Source of the DNA: Comamonas koreensis
Lineage (GTDB): Bacteria > Pseudomonadota > Gammaproteobacteria > Burkholderiales > Burkholderiaceae_C
Assembly (NCBI RefSeq): GCF_021026195.1
Contig: NZ_JAJNCT010000003.1
Coordinates: 186,001-250,000 of the forward strand
Length of the DNA stretch: 64,000 bases
Direction: 5' to 3'
The notes under the pieces are model-generated. The model had not been told where the DNA came from. It saw only the letters and a program-made list of their open reading frames with translations, and did not search any database. Position 1 is the stretch's first letter, and each line of letters starts with the position of its first letter. Below, one piece after another: positions 51,914 through 62,692 of the stretch. The translations under genes and the position numbers were made by a program.

Positions 51914-52900
51914 TTACTCTCGGCGGTCCAGCAATTGAGAGGCCAGGGTGGTCAGCGCCTGGGTATAGGCATTGTCGGGCAGCAAGGCCAGGCAGTCGAT
52001 GGCCTCCTGGGCCTGCAGTGCAGCTGCAGCCCGCGTGGCCTGCAGCGAGCCAGTGTCCTTGACGACCTGCACGATATGGGCCATGTGCGGGGTGGAGCCC
52101 TGCTCGATGGCGCTGACAATCATCTGTCTATCATCGGCGCTGGCACGCTGCATGGCAATGATCAGCGGCAAGGTGACCTTGCCTTCGCGCAAATCATCGC
52201 CAATATTCTTGCCCATCACGGTCGTGTCACCGTCATAGTCCAGGGCGTCGTCAATCACCTGGAAGGCGGTGCCCAGTGAGCGGCCATAGTTGGCACAAGC
52301 CTCTTCCAATTCTGCGGGAGCATTGGTCAGCACAGCAGCCAGGCGGGCGCTGGCCTCGAAAAGTTTGGCGGTCTTGGAACGGATGACGGAGAGGTAGCCT
52401 GCCTCGTCTAGGTCAACGTTGTGGGTGTTGATCAGCTGCTGCACTTCGCCCTCGGCGATGATATTGGTGGCCTCGGACAGGATCTGCATGACGCGCATGC
52501 TGTCGGCATCGACCATCATCTGGAAGGCGCGCGAGTGCAGAAAATCTCCCACCAAGACGCTGGCGGCATTGCCAAAGCTCTCGTTGGCGGTGGGTTTGCC
52601 GCGCCGCATGGTGGATTCGTCCACCACATCGTCGTGCAGCAAGGTGGCGGTGTGGATGAACTCGACCACGGCCGCCAGGTTGAAATGCTGCTCGCCTCGG
52701 TACTCCAGTGCACCAGCCACCAGCAGCAGCAGCGCGGGACGCAGGCGCTTGCCGCCGGCCGAAATGATGTAATGCGATACCTCGCCGATTAGCGGAACGG
52801 AAGAGCTCAGGCGCCTGGCAATCACGGCATCCACCTGTCGCATATCACCGGCGACGAGGCTCAAGGGGTTGGACGGGTTGGGAGTGTTGGACTCGGACAA
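51914..52900 (-). CDS. ispB: octaprenyl/polyprenyl diphosphate synthase
   Basis: A 328-residue trans-prenyltransferase that makes the ubiquinone side chain. The two aspartate-rich motifs are DDVVDESTMRRGKPT (about residues 85-99) and DDALDYDGD, with GGKRLRPALLLL earlier. The chain length cannot be set from sequence, but genomic position, divergent from rplU-rpmA, matches ispB in many proteobacteria. Confidence 0.93.
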   Translation of the reverse strand: MSESNTPNPSNPLSLVAGDMRQVDAVIARRLSSSVPLIGEVSHYIISAGGKRLRPALLLLVAGALEYRGEQHFNLAAVVEFIHTATLLHDDVVDESTMRRGKPTANESFGNAASVLVGDFLHSRAFQMMVDADSMRVMQILSEATNIIAEGEVQQLINTHNVDLDEAGYLSVIRSKTAKLFEASARLAAVLTNAPAELEEACANYGRSLGTAFQVIDDALDYDGDTTVMGKNIGDDLREGKVTLPLIIAMQRASADDRQMIVSAIEQGSTPHMAHIVQVVKDTGSLQATRAAAALQAQEAIDCLALLPDNAYTQALTTLASQLLDRRE

Positions 52901-53029
52901 GGCGGCTATCTCGGCATTTTAGGGATACCGCATTATAGAAACGAGAGCAGCGCCACTTGCAGACATGCCCGCTTGTCCGCCTCGGGGATGCGTTTTATGC
53001 TCCGGTTGTGGTGCAAAAAGTGAGAGGGT

Positions 53030-53058
53030 TTGCGTCTTTCCAGACCCCGTGCTACAAT
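53030..53058 (+). promoter_or_regulatory. sigma70-type promoter of rplU
   Basis: TTGCGT (53030-53035), a 17-bp spacer, then TACAAT (53053-53058). The rplU start is about 50 bp downstream, leaving a normal leader. Confidence 0.6.
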
Positions 53059-53110
53059 CTTCGGCTCTTGCGAAATTTCTTTGCAAGCTATCCCCTTTTT
53101 AGAGGTTCTT

Positions 53111-53422
53111 ATGTACGCGGTCATAAAAACCGGTGGCAAACAGTATCGTGTTGCTTCCGGCGAAAAAATCAAGGTAGAACAGATCGCTGCGGACGTAGGC
53201 CAAGAAATCGTGATCGACCAGGTTCTGGCAGTCGGCGACGGCGCAGAGTTGAAGGTTGGTACGCCCTTGGTGTCCGGAGCAACTGTGACGGTTACGGTAG
53301 TAGCCCACGGCAAGCACGACAAGGTGCGCATTTTCAAGATGCGTCGTCGTAAGCACTATCAAAAGCGCCAAGGCCACCGTCAGCAGTTCACCGAGCTGCA
53401 AATCGGTGCGATTGCAGCTTAA
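53111..53422 (+). CDS. rplU: 50S ribosomal protein L21
   Basis: A 103-residue L21, starting [14 protein letters not shown] and ending with the basic [17 protein letters not shown] region that contacts 23S rRNA. Start at 53111 with AGAGG upstream. It pairs with rpmA 16 bp downstream. Confidence 0.98.
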   Translation: MYAVIKTGGKQYRVASGEKIKVEQIAADVGQEIVIDQVLAVGDGAELKVGTPLVSGATVTVTVVAHGKHDKVRIFKMRRRKHYQKRQGHRQQFTELQIGAIAA

Positions 53423-53437
53423 CAGGAGCTATATCTC

Positions 53438-53698
53438 ATGGCACAGAAAAAAGGCGGCGGCTCTACGCGCAACGGACGTGATTCCAAGCCAAAGATGCTG
53501 GGTGTGAAGGCTTTCGGTGGTCAACTGATCAGCGCTGGTTCGATCATCGTGCGTCAACGCGGCACCAAGTTCCACCCCGGCAACAATGTCGGCGTGGGCA
53601 AGGACCACACCTTGTTTGCTCTGGTGGACGGCCACGTGTCGTTCGAAACCAAGGGCGCTTTGTCCAAGCACACGGTGAGCATCACCAAGGCTGCTTAA
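53438..53698 (+). CDS. rpmA: 50S ribosomal protein L27
   Basis: An 86-residue L27 with N-terminal [16 protein letters not shown], which reaches the peptidyl-transferase centre, and [28 protein letters not shown] lies before its ATG. It has the short proteobacterial N-terminus, without the cleaved leader seen in Firmicutes. Confidence 0.98.
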   Translation: MAQKKGGGSTRNGRDSKPKMLGVKAFGGQLISAGSIIVRQRGTKFHPGNNVGVGKDHTLFALVDGHVSFETKGALSKHTVSITKAA

Positions 53699-53736
53699 GA
53701 CAAGACAAGTGTCTTGAAGGCCTTCATTGGCCTTGT

Positions 53737-53770
53737 CCAAAGCCCCGCGCAGTCGGGGCTTTGGTGTTTT
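53737..53770 (+). terminator. intrinsic terminator after rpmA
   Basis: CCAAAGCCCCG / CGGGGCTTTGG with a six-base loop, followed by TGTTTTT. It separates rplU-rpmA from obgE. Confidence 0.88.
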
Positions 53771-53857
53771 TGGGCCGACCCGCTTGGCGCCCCGGTGCGA
53801 CAATAGCGGTTTTGGCAGGGCTGCATGCCTCCACGTGCAGCAGAACAATTCCCGTAA

Positions 53858-55003
<1,146 letters not shown>

Positions 55004-55069
55004 GCTAGAAAGCCTGCACCGTAGATTTCTCATGGATGGATAGCTGCTTGCGCTTGCGAGACGGGCGCA

Positions 55070-56227
55070 ATGCCGGAAAAAGCAAAAATGGCATCGAATG
55101 TTCTGCGCGACGCACGTCGCATCGTCGTCAAAGTCGGCTCCAGTCTGGTCACCAACGAGGGCAAAGGCCTGGACGAGGGCGCCATCACGGAATGGAGCCG
55201 CCAGCTCGCCGCCCTGGTGCATGGCGAGGGTGGTGCAAAGCGCGAAGTGATCATGGTTTCCAGTGGTGCGGTCGCAGAAGGCATGAAGCGCCTGGGCTGG
55301 CAGCAGCGTCCCAAGGAAATCCATGAGCTGCAAGCCGCCGCAGCCGTAGGCCAGATGGGCCTGGTCCAGATGTACGAGACCAAGCTGCGCGAACAAAACC
55401 TGGGCAGCGCCCAGGTGCTGCTGACCCATGCCGATCTGGCCGATCGCGAGCGCTACCTCAACGCCCGCGTTACCTTGCTGACCCTGCTGCAGCTGGGTGT
55501 GGTGCCGGTGATCAACGAAAACGACACGGTCGTCAACGACGAAATCAAGTTTGGCGACAACGACACCCTGGGTGCGCTGGTGGCCAACCTGGTGGAGGCC
55601 GATGCGCTGGTGATTCTGACCGACCAAAAGGGCCTGTACACCGCCGATCCCCGCAAGAACCCCGACGCCGAATTTGTGCACGAGGCGCAGGCTGGCGACC
55701 TGAAGCTGGAGGCCATGGCCGGCGGCGCAGGCTCTGGCATTGGCAAGGGCGGCATGCTGACCAAGATCCTGGCGGCCAAGCGCGCTGCCGGCTCAGGCGC
55801 CTCCACGGTGATCGCCTGGGGGCGTGAGCCGAATGTGCTGCTGCGTCTGGCTGCCGGCGAGGCCATTGGCACGCTGTTGGTGGCCGATACCCACAAGAAC
55901 CAGGCACGCAAGCAATGGATGATGGACCACTTGCAGATGCATGGCTATGTCATGGTGGATGAGGGTGCCGCTCAAAAGCTGCGCCGTGACGGAAAGAGCC
56001 TGCTGCCGATCGGCATGGTGAGCGTGCATGGCGAGTTCTCGCGCGGTGAGGTGATCGGCGTGCGTGATCCGCAAGGCATCGAACTCGCACGCGGCCTGGC
56101 CAACTACAGCAGTGCGGAAGCACGGCGCCTGTGCCGCAAGCCATCGGCAGAGTTTGAGCAGCTGCTGGGCTACACCGGCGAGCCCGAGATGCTGCACCGT
56201 GACAATATGGTGCTGACGGGGCATTGA
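55070..56227 (+). CDS. proB: glutamate 5-kinase
   Basis: A 385-residue kinase for the first step of proline synthesis. The amino-acid kinase domain includes [31 protein letters not shown] and [24 protein letters not shown]. The last 100 residues form a PUA domain ([20 protein letters not shown]). It follows obgE by 66 bp, as in many beta-proteobacteria. An in-frame ATG at 55088 is an alternative start. Confidence 0.96.
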   Translation: MPEKAKMASNVLRDARRIVVKVGSSLVTNEGKGLDEGAITEWSRQLAALVHGEGGAKREVIMVSSGAVAEGMKRLGWQQRPKEIHELQAAAAVGQMGLVQMYETKLREQNLGSAQVLLTHADLADRERYLNARVTLLTLLQLGVVPVINENDTVVNDEIKFGDNDTLGALVANLVEADALVILTDQKGLYTADPRKNPDAEFVHEAQAGDLKLEAMAGGAGSGIGKGGMLTKILAAKRAAGSGASTVIAWGREPNVLLRLAAGEAIGTLLVADTHKNQARKQWMMDHLQMHGYVMVDEGAAQKLRRDGKSLLPIGMVSVHGEFSRGEVIGVRDPQGIELARGLANYSSAEARRLCRKPSAEFEQLLGYTGEPEMLHRDNMVLTGH

Positions 56228-56269
56228 TCGCGCCGTTAGTGGTGGGTCTACGCCTGCCGCGCAAGCACA

Positions 56270-56295
56270 AAAAAGCGTCCCGAGGGACGCTTTTT
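56270..56295. terminator. bidirectional terminator between proB and rppH
   Basis: AAAAAGCGTCC, CGAG loop, GGACGCTTTTT. A- and T-tracts on both sides suit these convergent genes. Confidence 0.9.
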
Positions 56296-56318
56296 GCATG
56301 TTGGCTACTCGTCAGTGG

Positions 56319-57017
56319 TCAGCCGTTTTGGCGCGGATCACGCCCGGCATTCCCCGGATCCGGGTCAAAGCTGGCGCCAGGCGGTAGCTCCATCTCCTGC
56401 ATCATGCGCAGTGGCGAGTGGTAGCTGACCACGGTCGTGGTGGTCACCGACACCTGCAAGGTTTCGGTCGGCGCATGCTCCGACTCATGCATCTCACCAT
56501 CGCGCGTACGCGCATTGCTGCGCAAATAGCGGTTGCGCGGGTCATTGCGTGGCACAAAACGCGACAGCTCGGTCAGAGCCATCTCGTAGACGCCGCGCTT
56601 GAACTCCACCACCACATCCAGCGGCACCCAGTAGTCATTCCAGCGCCAGGCATCAAACTCAGGATGGTTGGTGGCACGCAGATTCAGGTCCCAGTCATGC
56701 CCCGTTAACTGGAGCAAAAACCAAATCTGCTTTTGTCCGCGATAATAGCCTCTGGCATCGCGGCGGATGAAGCGTTCGGGCACCTCGTACCGTAGCCAAT
56801 CCCGCGTTCTAGCCACAATACGTACATGCTCCGGTCGCAAGCCCACTTCCTCATGCAGCTCTCGAAACATCGCCTGCTCGGGGGTTTCTCCACGGTCGAT
56901 ACCGCCCTGCGGAAACTGCCAGCTATGGGTGCGGATGCGCTTGCCCCAAAACACCTGATTGCGCTGGTTGAGCAGGATGATGCCGACGTTTGGCCTAAAG
57001 CCATCTCGGTCCAGCAT
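56319..57017 (-). CDS. rppH: RNA pyrophosphohydrolase
   Basis: A 232-residue Nudix enzyme that removes pyrophosphate from 5'-triphosphate mRNA and so starts RNase E decay. The Nudix box is in [13 protein letters not shown] and [10 protein letters not shown] (about 38-60), after [27 protein letters not shown]. At 232 residues it is about 55 longer than the E. coli enzyme. The extra C-terminal part (after about 160) is polar and includes [11 protein letters not shown] and a Pro/Asp-rich end; tails like this are seen in beta-proteobacteria. It lies between proB and proS. Confidence 0.94.
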   Translation of the reverse strand: MLDRDGFRPNVGIILLNQRNQVFWGKRIRTHSWQFPQGGIDRGETPEQAMFRELHEEVGLRPEHVRIVARTRDWLRYEVPERFIRRDARGYYRGQKQIWFLLQLTGHDWDLNLRATNHPEFDAWRWNDYWVPLDVVVEFKRGVYEMALTELSRFVPRNDPRNRYLRSNARTRDGEMHESEHAPTETLQVSVTTTTVVSYHSPLRMMQEMELPPGASFDPDPGNAGRDPRQNG

Positions 57018-57109
57018 AATCTAACCCCAATTTTTTAAACTGTGTCCATTATGCCTGCGCCTTGAAGCCATCTTCAAGGGGGCAACTACTAGGTCCATTG
57101 TCATAGACT

Positions 57110-58849
57110 ATGAAAGCTTCGCAATTTCTCATCTCGACCCTGAAAGAAGCGCCTGCGGACGCTGAAATCGCCAGCCACCAGCTGATGACCCGCGCCGGCA
57201 TGATCAAAAAGCTTGGCGCCGGCATCTACAACTACATGCCGATGGGCTTGCGTGTGATCCGCAAGGTCGAGGCCATCGTGCGCGAAGAAATGAACCGCGC
57301 TGGCGCCATCGAGGTAACCATGCCCGTGGTGCAACCGGCAGAGTTCTGGCAAGAGACCGGCCGCTTTGACAAGATGGGTGCGGAGCTGCTGCGCATCCAG
57401 GACCGCCACTCGCGTGACTTCGTCATCCAGCCCACCAGCGAAGAGGTGGTGACCGACATCGCACGCCAGGAGTTCAAGAGCTACAAGCAGCTGCCCAAGA
57501 ACCTCTACCAGATCCAGACCAAGTTCCGCGACGAGCGCCGCCCCCGCTTTGGCCTGATGCGTGGCCGTGAGTTCATCATGAAGGACGCTTACTCCTTCGA
57601 CAAGGACCGCGACGCCGCCCAGATCAGCTACCAGACCATGCGCGCTGCCTACAAGCGCATCTTTGACCGCTTTGGCCTGCAGTACCGGGCTGTGCGCGCA
57701 GACAGCGGCGCCATCGGTGGCGACCTGAGCGAAGAGTTCCAGGTGATTGCCGCGACCGGGGAGGACGCGATCGTCTACTGCCCCAACAGCGACTATGCCG
57801 CCAACATTGAAAAGGCCGAAAGCCTGGCGCCTACCCAGCCCCGTGCTGCGGCCGCGCAGGCCATGGCCAAGACGGCCACGCCTGGCAAGAGCACCTGCGC
57901 CGATGTGGCCGAGCTGCTGAACCTGCCGTTGGCCAACACCGTCAAATCGCTGGTGCTGGCCACCGACGAGGCCAATGACAAGGGCGACATCCTGAGCTCC
58001 CAGGTCTGGCTGCTGCTGCTGCGCGGCGACCATGACATGAACGAGATCAAGGTCGGCAAGGTCGAAGGCCTGGCCAACTTCCGTTTTGCGACGGTGAGCG
58101 AGATTGAAGAACACTTTGGCTGCCAGCCCGGCTACCTGGGCCCGATCGGCCTGAAGAAGCCCGTCAAGCTGGTGGTGGACCGCGACGTGGCCGTGATGGC
58201 TGACTGGGTTTGCGGCGCCAACGAGGCCGACTACCACTTGACCGGTGTGAACTGGGGCCGTGACCTGCCCGAGCCTACCTTGGTTGCGGACCTGCGCAAT
58301 GTGGTGGCGGGTGACCTTTCGCCAGACGGCCAGGGCGAGCTGGCCATTGAGCGTGGTATTGAGATCGGCCACGTGTTCTACCTGGGCACCAAGTACTCCA
58401 AGGCGATGAAGGCCACCTTCCTGGCCGAAAACGGCAAGCCCAGCGAGTTCGAAATGGGTTGCTACGGCATTGGCGTCACCCGCCTGCCCGCTGCGGCCGT
58501 GGAGCAAAACCACGACGAGCGCGGCATCATCTGGCCCGACGCGATTGCGCCTTTCACCGTGGTGATCTGCCCGATCGGCATGGACCGCAGCGAAGCGGTC
58601 AAGACTGCGGCTGAAAAGCTACACGCAGACTTGTTGGCCGCTGGTGTCGATGTGATACTGGACGACCGCGGCGAGCGCCCGGGCGCGATGCTGGCCGATT
58701 GGGAGCTGATTGGCGTGCCGCACCGTGTGGTGCTGGGCGACCGGGGCCTGCAAGAAGGCATGGTCGAGTACCAGCAGCGCCGCGAGACTGCAGCCACCAA
58801 GGTGCCTGTGGAAGAGGTGTTCAGCTTCATCACCAGCCGCTTGGCCTGA
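57110..58849 (+). CDS. proS: prolyl-tRNA synthetase, bacterial type
   Basis: A 579-residue class II synthetase. Motif 1 is in [29 protein letters not shown], motif 2 in [26 protein letters not shown], and motif 3 in [17 protein letters not shown]. The editing (INS) domain covers about residues 220-400. The anticodon-binding domain ends the protein. Normal length for the bacterial form. Confidence 0.97.
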   Translation: MKASQFLISTLKEAPADAEIASHQLMTRAGMIKKLGAGIYNYMPMGLRVIRKVEAIVREEMNRAGAIEVTMPVVQPAEFWQETGRFDKMGAELLRIQDRHSRDFVIQPTSEEVVTDIARQEFKSYKQLPKNLYQIQTKFRDERRPRFGLMRGREFIMKDAYSFDKDRDAAQISYQTMRAAYKRIFDRFGLQYRAVRADSGAIGGDLSEEFQVIAATGEDAIVYCPNSDYAANIEKAESLAPTQPRAAAAQAMAKTATPGKSTCADVAELLNLPLANTVKSLVLATDEANDKGDILSSQVWLLLLRGDHDMNEIKVGKVEGLANFRFATVSEIEEHFGCQPGYLGPIGLKKPVKLVVDRDVAVMADWVCGANEADYHLTGVNWGRDLPEPTLVADLRNVVAGDLSPDGQGELAIERGIEIGHVFYLGTKYSKAMKATFLAENGKPSEFEMGCYGIGVTRLPAAAVEQNHDERGIIWPDAIAPFTVVICPIGMDRSEAVKTAAEKLHADLLAAGVDVILDDRGERPGAMLADWELIGVPHRVVLGDRGLQEGMVEYQQRRETAATKVPVEEVFSFITSRLA

Positions 58850-58858
58850 TGCGGGCAT

Positions 58859-58876
58859 GGGCTGCAAGTGCAGCCC
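58859..58876 (+). terminator. possible terminator hairpin after proS
   Basis: GGGCTGCA / TGCAGCCC with only two unpaired bases between the arms and no U-tract. It may slow or end proS transcripts. Confidence 0.35.
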
Positions 58877-58923
58877 TGCCGCCAGGCGCCGCAAAAAATA
58901 TTCACCAGAGGGATTGATCCAGG

Positions 58924-59586
58924 ATGTCAGGCTCACGCATTGCTCTACCTGCGGGCGTATCACGCCGCGCGGCCATGGCATCGCTGTTGGCGGGGCCCGG
59001 CGCCTGGCTGGCGGCGCCGCAGTCTGCGCATGCCGGTGGCCAGCTGGAGGAGCCGCTGATCGATTCGGTACGCTCGGCGCTGACGGCCGCCATTGGCAGC
59101 GCGGCGCCACCGGAGCCGGTGTTTGTCTCGACCGAGGCCAAGATCGTCTACCTGCGCTGGCTGGGCGCGATGAGTGACCGCCTGCGCCGGCGCAAACCCG
59201 ACTGGGAAGTGCGCCGCGATTTTTTGCAGACCGTCTGGTACGAAGCCCGGCGCGCGCGCCTCGATGAATCGCTGGTGCTGGGCTTGATCCAGGTCGAAAG
59301 CGGTTTCCGCAAGTTCGCGATGTCCAATGTCGGCGCCCGTGGCTACATGCAGGTGATGCCATTCTGGACCCGGGTGATCGGTGATGGTGACCCGGCCAAG
59401 CTTTTCCACATGCAGACCAATCTGCGCTTTGGCTGCGTGATTCTGCGCCACTACCTGGACCGCGAAAAGGGCGATCTGTTCATGGCACTGGGCCGCTACA
59501 ACGGCAGCCGCGGCAAGGACACCTACCCCAACCTGGTCTATGGCGCCCAGCGACAGTGGCTGTTTGAGAACAAGGTTGAGGCCTGA
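58924..59586 (+). CDS. lytic transglycosylase (SLT domain)
   Basis: 220 residues: an N-terminal signal with two arginines before the hydrophobic part (SRRAAMASLLAGPGAWLAAPQSAHA), then a helical region and a C-terminal SLT-type domain. The catalytic glutamate is in LGLIQVESGFRKFAMSNVGA (about residue 125), followed by RGYMQVMPFW and LGRYNGSRG, the usual lysozyme-like motifs. It should cleave peptidoglycan in the periplasm. The RR motif lacks the usual following FLK, so export by Tat is possible but not certain. Confidence 0.88.
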   Translation: MSGSRIALPAGVSRRAAMASLLAGPGAWLAAPQSAHAGGQLEEPLIDSVRSALTAAIGSAAPPEPVFVSTEAKIVYLRWLGAMSDRLRRRKPDWEVRRDFLQTVWYEARRARLDESLVLGLIQVESGFRKFAMSNVGARGYMQVMPFWTRVIGDGDPAKLFHMQTNLRFGCVILRHYLDREKGDLFMALGRYNGSRGKDTYPNLVYGAQRQWLFENKVEA

Positions 59587-59630
59587 AGACGGAGGCCCGC
59601 TCCAGCTGCCAGCGCTGCCGCAAAAAGATA

Positions 59631-59654
59631 GCCACCGCATGCGGTGGCTTTTTC
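59631..59654 (+). terminator. intrinsic terminator after the lytic transglycosylase
   Basis: GCCACCGC / GCGGTGGC around AT, then TTTTTC. The A-tract just upstream (CAAAAAGATA) lets it act for the minus-strand gene too. Confidence 0.85.
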
Positions 59655-59679
59655 ATGGGTGCTGCAGCCTTGCTGGGTC

Positions 59680-61026
59680 TTAGGCCACCAGGCTGTTGGT
59701 GGCTGGCGGCACCGGCGTATCTGGCACCTTGTTCGGGTCCACCATGGTGACCAGCACCTGGTCGATGCGGTAGCTGTCCACATCCATCACCTCGAACTGG
59801 TACTTGCCCCAGACCACCTTGTCGGTGCGGCGCGGGATGCGGCGCAGCATTACCATCAGAAAGCCGCCCAGGGTCTCGTACTCGTCGGCATGCGGCAGGT
59901 CGTCCAGCAGCAGGGCCCGTTCCACATCCTCGATCGGGGTGATGCCATCGATCAGCCAGGAGGTCTCGTCGCGGCGCACGATCAGCTCCTCATCGACCGG
60001 GCCCATCAAGTCGCCCATGACGGTGCTCATCACATCGTTGAGCGTGACCACACCGACGACCAGGCTGTATTCATTGACGATGATGGCAAAGTCCTCATGC
60101 GCCTGGCGGAACTGCTGCAGCACCTCGGCCAGGGTCAGCCGGTCGGGGATGACCAAGGCCTTCTTGACCAGGCCTTCGTCGCGCAGCTTCATCGGCAGGT
60201 TGTTCAGCGCGCGCTGGAACAGGTCCTTGGCATCGACGTAGCCGACCACATGGTCGATATCACCGGCACAGACCGGGTAGGTCGAAAAAGGCTCCTCGGC
60301 AATGCGGGCGCGGATGATGTCGTCGCTGTCGTCCTGGTAGAAGAAGGCGATGCGGTCGCGCTGGGTCATCGCCGAGCCGACGGTGCGCGTATCGAGCTCG
60401 AACAGATTGGCAATCACCTGCTGCTCCTGCGCGGCCAGCACGCCGGCCTTGGCGCCGGCTTCGGTCATCGCCAGAATGTCTTCGTAAGTGATTTTTTCAT
60501 CGCGGATCGTCGACAGGCCCAGCAGACGAAACAGGCCATCGGCCGCCTTGCTGTAGAACCAGACCACCGGCTTGAAGAGGGTCATGCACCATTGCATGGG
60601 GCGCGACACCCGCAGCGCCAGCGCCTCGGGCTCCGCCATCGACAGGCGCTTGGGCAGCAGGTCTGCCAGCAGAATGAACAGCGAGGTGACCACGGTGAAC
60701 GAAAACAGAAAACCGATGGTCTGCGCGGTGGCTGGCTCCAGCCAGCGGCTGGCGATGCCCGCGACAAAGGGACTGAGTGCGCCTTCGCCCACGATACCGC
60801 CCAGAATGGCCACCGCATTCTGGCCCACCTGCACGACGGTGAAGTACTCACCGGGCTGCTCCTGGACCTTCATCACACGTTCTGCACGCGGGTCTCCGTC
60901 ATCCACCATCTGCCGCAAGCGCAGGCGGCGCGAGGCGGCCAGCGATATCTCCGCCATGGAGAAAAAGGCGCTGAAGCTGATCAGCAAGGCAATGACAAAG
61001 AGACTCTGCGTAAGATTCATAGACAT
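59680..61026 (-). CDS. CorC/HlyC-family membrane protein (CNNM + CBS + transporter-associated domain)
   Basis: 448 residues. The N-terminal CNNM (DUF21) domain has four hydrophobic segments, with FSAFFSMAEISLAASRR and LLADLLPKRLSM. A CBS pair follows (about 210-330; VVGYVDAKDLFQ and FAIIVNEYSLVVGVVTLNDV), then the C-terminal CorC_HlyC domain (ETLGGFLMVML…GKYQFEVMDVD). This layout matches YtfL/CorC-type proteins linked to magnesium or cobalt efflux and polyamine handling. Substrate not certain. Confidence 0.9.
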   Translation of the reverse strand: MSMNLTQSLFVIALLISFSAFFSMAEISLAASRRLRLRQMVDDGDPRAERVMKVQEQPGEYFTVVQVGQNAVAILGGIVGEGALSPFVAGIASRWLEPATAQTIGFLFSFTVVTSLFILLADLLPKRLSMAEPEALALRVSRPMQWCMTLFKPVVWFYSKAADGLFRLLGLSTIRDEKITYEDILAMTEAGAKAGVLAAQEQQVIANLFELDTRTVGSAMTQRDRIAFFYQDDSDDIIRARIAEEPFSTYPVCAGDIDHVVGYVDAKDLFQRALNNLPMKLRDEGLVKKALVIPDRLTLAEVLQQFRQAHEDFAIIVNEYSLVVGVVTLNDVMSTVMGDLMGPVDEELIVRRDETSWLIDGITPIEDVERALLLDDLPHADEYETLGGFLMVMLRRIPRRTDKVVWGKYQFEVMDVDSYRIDQVLVTMVDPNKVPDTPVPPATNSLVA

Positions 61027-61310
61027 TCTTGTAGGAGCAGTGCAGACCGGCTGCTCACATTTTTCGGCAAAAGCGGGGGCGGCGCGCGGGGCGCCGCCGG
61101 ATTGAATCCGTGTTCAATGGTCGCATGCCCGTCTGGAGACTGGCAAGTGCTTTTGGCAGCAGGCGCTCAAAGCCCACAGCGGGCGGGCGGTGCGCGGTTG
61201 GTGCTGCGGTGCCAAGCTTACCTCAGCAGCCTGGCTATGGCGGCTGGCAAGGCCATTGTGTGCCGCCATCAGAGGGCCACGCAGCGCAGCCAGCAGCAGC
61301 GCACAGGCAC
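61027..61310. other. gap between grxD and the CorC-type gene
   Basis: About 280 bp without a credible gene; open frames here lack any family sense. It should hold the promoter of the CorC-type gene on the minus strand. Confidence 0.4.
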
Positions 61311-61333
61311 AAAAAAGCCGCCTCAAAGGCGGC
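61311..61333 (-). terminator. intrinsic terminator of grxD
   Basis: On the minus strand, GCCGCC / GGCGGC with a five-base loop is followed by six U residues. It begins about 35 bp after the grxD stop. Confidence 0.85.
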
Positions 61334-61366
61334 CTGGGCACATCCGGCAAGCCGGGTGCAGCGCAA

Positions 61367-61687
61367 TCAGAGCGTAGCCACGAGTTGCTGCAGCTCGCCC
61401 GATTCGTACATTTCCATCATGATGTCCGAGCCACCGATGAATTCACCTTTGACATACAGCTGGGGGATCGTGGGCCACTGGCTGTAGTCCTTGATGCCTT
61501 GGCGGATCTCGGGGTCTTCGAGCACATTGACGGTGGTCAGACCACGGGTCTCCACGCCGCTGGCTTTGAGAATCTGAATGGCACGGCCGGAGAATCCGCA
61601 TTGCGGAAAGCTGGCTGTTCCCTTCATGAACAGCACGATGTCATGGCCTTTGACCAGCTGGTCGATGCGTTGTTGGGTATCGCTCAT
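61367..61687 (-). CDS. grxD: monothiol glutaredoxin Grx4-type
   Basis: A 106-residue monothiol glutaredoxin. The active site CGFS is in FPQCGFSGRAIQIL (cysteine near residue 30), with KGTASFP before it and WPTIPQLYVKGEFIGGSDI after it for glutathione binding. It carries [2Fe-2S] clusters and works with BolA-type partners such as the protein encoded at 2144-2386. Next to prmC, as is common in beta-proteobacteria. Confidence 0.96.
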   Translation of the reverse strand: MSDTQQRIDQLVKGHDIVLFMKGTASFPQCGFSGRAIQILKASGVETRGLTTVNVLEDPEIRQGIKDYSQWPTIPQLYVKGEFIGGSDIMMEMYESGELQQLVATL

Positions 61688-61796
61688 GGATGGGCTCCGT
61701 CGGGGCGTGTGGGTTGCTATGTAATCGGATCAGCGCTGGGATCAGCTTCCCAGATGTGGGCGGTTTGCCACATATCAAGCGCGGACAGGGTTGCCA

Positions 61797-62663
61797 TTAT
61801 TTCATGGAAGCCCATCGCCCGCCGCTGGCTCGCTCGATGCCAGCGAGGTCCTTGCGGCTTTGCACCTGGGCAAAACCGCGCTGGGCCAGCAGCGTGCGCA
61901 CGTCTTCCGCCTGGTCCCAGCCATGCTCGATCAGCAGCCAGCCGCCTTCGCGCAGATAGCCGGGAGCGGTATCGACGATTTGGCGGATGTCGTCCAGCCC
62001 ATCGGCGCCGCTGGTCAGCGCCTGGCGGGGTTCATGGCGCAGCGCGGGCATGTGCGGGTCGTCGTCGCGGATGTAGGGCGGGTTGCTGACGATGGCATCA
62101 AACAGGCCCTGCAGGGCCGACAGCCAGTGGCTGTGCGCCAAGCGCAGCGGCAACTGCAGCCGCTCTGCATTGGCCTGTGCCACCGCCAGCGCATCGCTGC
62201 TCGCATCCACTGCCCAGACCTCGGCCGCAGGCCGTGCATGCTGCAAGGCCAGCGCTATCGCGCCGCTGCCGGTGCCCAGGTCAGCCAGGCGCAAGGCTGG
62301 CTGGCCCGGAGCCGCATCGGGCAGCAGCTCCAGCGCCCAGTCCACCAGGGTTTCGGTGTCGGGGCGCGGGTCCAGCACGCGGGCGTCCACGGCCAGGTCC
62401 AGTCCGTAAAAGCCTTTATGGCCGGTCAGATAGGCCACCGGCTCGCCATCGGCGCGGCGCTGCAGCCATTGCTGCCACTGCGCGGTCTGTGCGCTGCTCA
62501 GGCAGTCGCCATCATGCGTGATGAGCCAGGCGCGCGCATGGGTGGGCTGGCCGCAGAGCTGCAGCAGCAGCATCTGCGCATCGATGCGGGCAATACCCAG
62601 CGCAGCGGCTTGTGCCAGCGCCTGGCTGACCGTGACGGGGGTGTTCAGGGTGGAAGCATTCAT
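61797..62663 (-). CDS. prmC: release factor glutamine methyltransferase
   Basis: A 288-residue SAM-dependent enzyme that methylates the glutamine of the GGQ motif in RF1 and RF2. The SAM loop is DLGTGSGAIALAL and the catalytic motif is NPPYIRDDD; the N-terminal helical domain contains DAQMLLLQLCG. The start at 62663 gives MNASTLNTPV; the frame from 62762 runs into the neighbouring gene. prfA, often just upstream in this order, is not present. Confidence 0.94.
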   Translation of the reverse strand: MNASTLNTPVTVSQALAQAAALGIARIDAQMLLLQLCGQPTHARAWLITHDGDCLSSAQTAQWQQWLQRRADGEPVAYLTGHKGFYGLDLAVDARVLDPRPDTETLVDWALELLPDAAPGQPALRLADLGTGSGAIALALQHARPAAEVWAVDASSDALAVAQANAERLQLPLRLAHSHWLSALQGLFDAIVSNPPYIRDDDPHMPALRHEPRQALTSGADGLDDIRQIVDTAPGYLREGGWLLIEHGWDQAEDVRTLLAQRGFAQVQSRKDLAGIERASGGRWASMK

Positions 62664-62692
62664 GTCGGTGCGCGGTTCGCTGTGGCTGCGGG

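Noticed and set aside
61114-61350. A small minus-strand open frame downstream of grxD
   Set aside because: It spans the grxD terminator hairpin, is Arg/Ala/Leu-rich without any family pattern, and is best explained as chance in GC-rich DNA.
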